Assembly: GCA_963836355.1 (NCBI GenBank)
Contig: CAWIJO010000002.1
Location: forward strand, 1,364,001-1,428,000
DNA length: 64,000 nucleotides
Direction of reading: 5' to 3'
From: Palsa-506 sp963836355
GTDB taxonomy: Bacteria; Actinomycetota; Actinomycetes; Streptosporangiales; Streptosporangiaceae
The notes under the pieces were generated by a model, which saw nothing but the letters and a program-made list of their open reading frames with translations, was not told the origin of the DNA and searched no databases. Positions 63,837-64,000 of this stretch are shown here, in pieces (positions within the stretch are counted from its first letter, which is position 1; each line of letters starts with the position of its first letter). The position numbers were made by a program, and so were the translations under genes.

Positions 63837-64000
63837 ATGCGCCTGCGCCGCCGGTCCGTGCTCCTGAGGGTTGCCCTGCTCGTCTTAGTCCCGCTGATCT
63901 TCCTGGTCGGCTTATTCACCTACACGGTCACCACGTCGGTGACCGGCGCACTTACGCTGATCCGATCCAAGGTGATGATGGATGACCTCGGCCAGCCGGT
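63837..64000 (+). CDS. Sensor kinase-like membrane protein, N-terminal part
   Basis: The first 54 codons begin MRLRRRSVLLRVALLVLVPLIFLVGLF, one membrane helix with a basic start. TYTVTTSVTGALTLIRSKVMMDDLGQPV follows, as in the N-terminus of actinobacterial nitrate/nitrite-sensor-like histidine kinases that have a large extracytoplasmic loop. It runs off the right edge. GAGGGA lies 10 bases before the ATG. The kinase assignment rests only on this N-terminal pattern. Confidence 0.5.
   Translation, partial: MRLRRRSVLLRVALLVLVPLIFLVGLFTYTVTTSVTGALTLIRSKVMMDDLGQP

Overview
This window is very GC-rich and carries the gene order of a high-GC actinobacterium. The minus strand, read from about 33.5 kb down to 1, runs tRNA-Met, rpmG, hadA, hadB, murB, (add and aspC on the opposite strand), tRNA-Trp, secE, nusG, rplK, rplA, rplJ, rplL, rpoB, rpoC, rpsL, rpsG, fusA, tuf, rpsJ, rplC, rplD, rplW, rplB, rpsS, rplV. 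From memory this matches the order around rpoBC in Streptomyces and relatives. A TTG-started rpoB, a NusG with a long Ala/Glu-rich N-terminal tail, class F sortase and DUF4397 proteins, type VII secretion remnants and DUF222/HNH proteins fit a Streptosporangiales-like or Frankia-like soil lineage. I cannot name the species.

Layout. 1-8.1 kb: S10 and str operons (ribosomal proteins, EF-Tu, EF-G). 8.1-21.5 kb: a decayed AI-2E-type transporter, rpoC/rpoB, rplL/J, rplA/K, nusG/secE and tRNA-Trp. 21.6-33.5 kb: aspC and add, then an accessory graveyard inserted into the conserved block. It holds Tad-pilus, FtsK/EccC-type ATPase and WXG100/type VII secretion toxin remnants, an IS4-family element that splits the toxin gene, then murB, two decayed secreted-protein genes, a prepilin peptidase, the dehydratase pair hadA-hadB, rpmG and tRNA-Met. 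33.7-36.4 kb: a second IS4-family element with an 11-bp target duplication, and remnants of a GcvT-type oxidoreductase and a GntR regulator. 36.5-64 kb: accessory genes. These include two paralogous Cys-rich secreted proteins (one decayed), a short threonyl-tRNA synthetase behind a Thr-rich leader peptide and hairpin, a tyrosine phosphatase, an HNH protein, a membrane spermidine-synthase-like protein, a histidine kinase paired with a receiver/thioredoxin-reductase fusion, a DUF4397-sortase operon, an amidohydrolase, a PAS histidine kinase, a bleomycin-hydrolase-like peptidase, further decayed genes, and the start of another kinase.

Three things cut across the window. First, single-base frameshifts are frequent, even in rpoC and nusG, so some of the damage is probably base-calling or assembly error rather than biology; pseudogene calls should be read with that in mind. 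Second, short tandem repeats (15-21 bp, 3-6 copies) occur again and again inside or beside genes. Third, strong perfect palindromes sit between operons. The most interesting single items are the natural Arg at RpsL position 88, the Thr leader/attenuator before the ThrRS paralogue, the near-identical target sites of the two IS elements, and the 58-bp perfect palindrome near rplJ.
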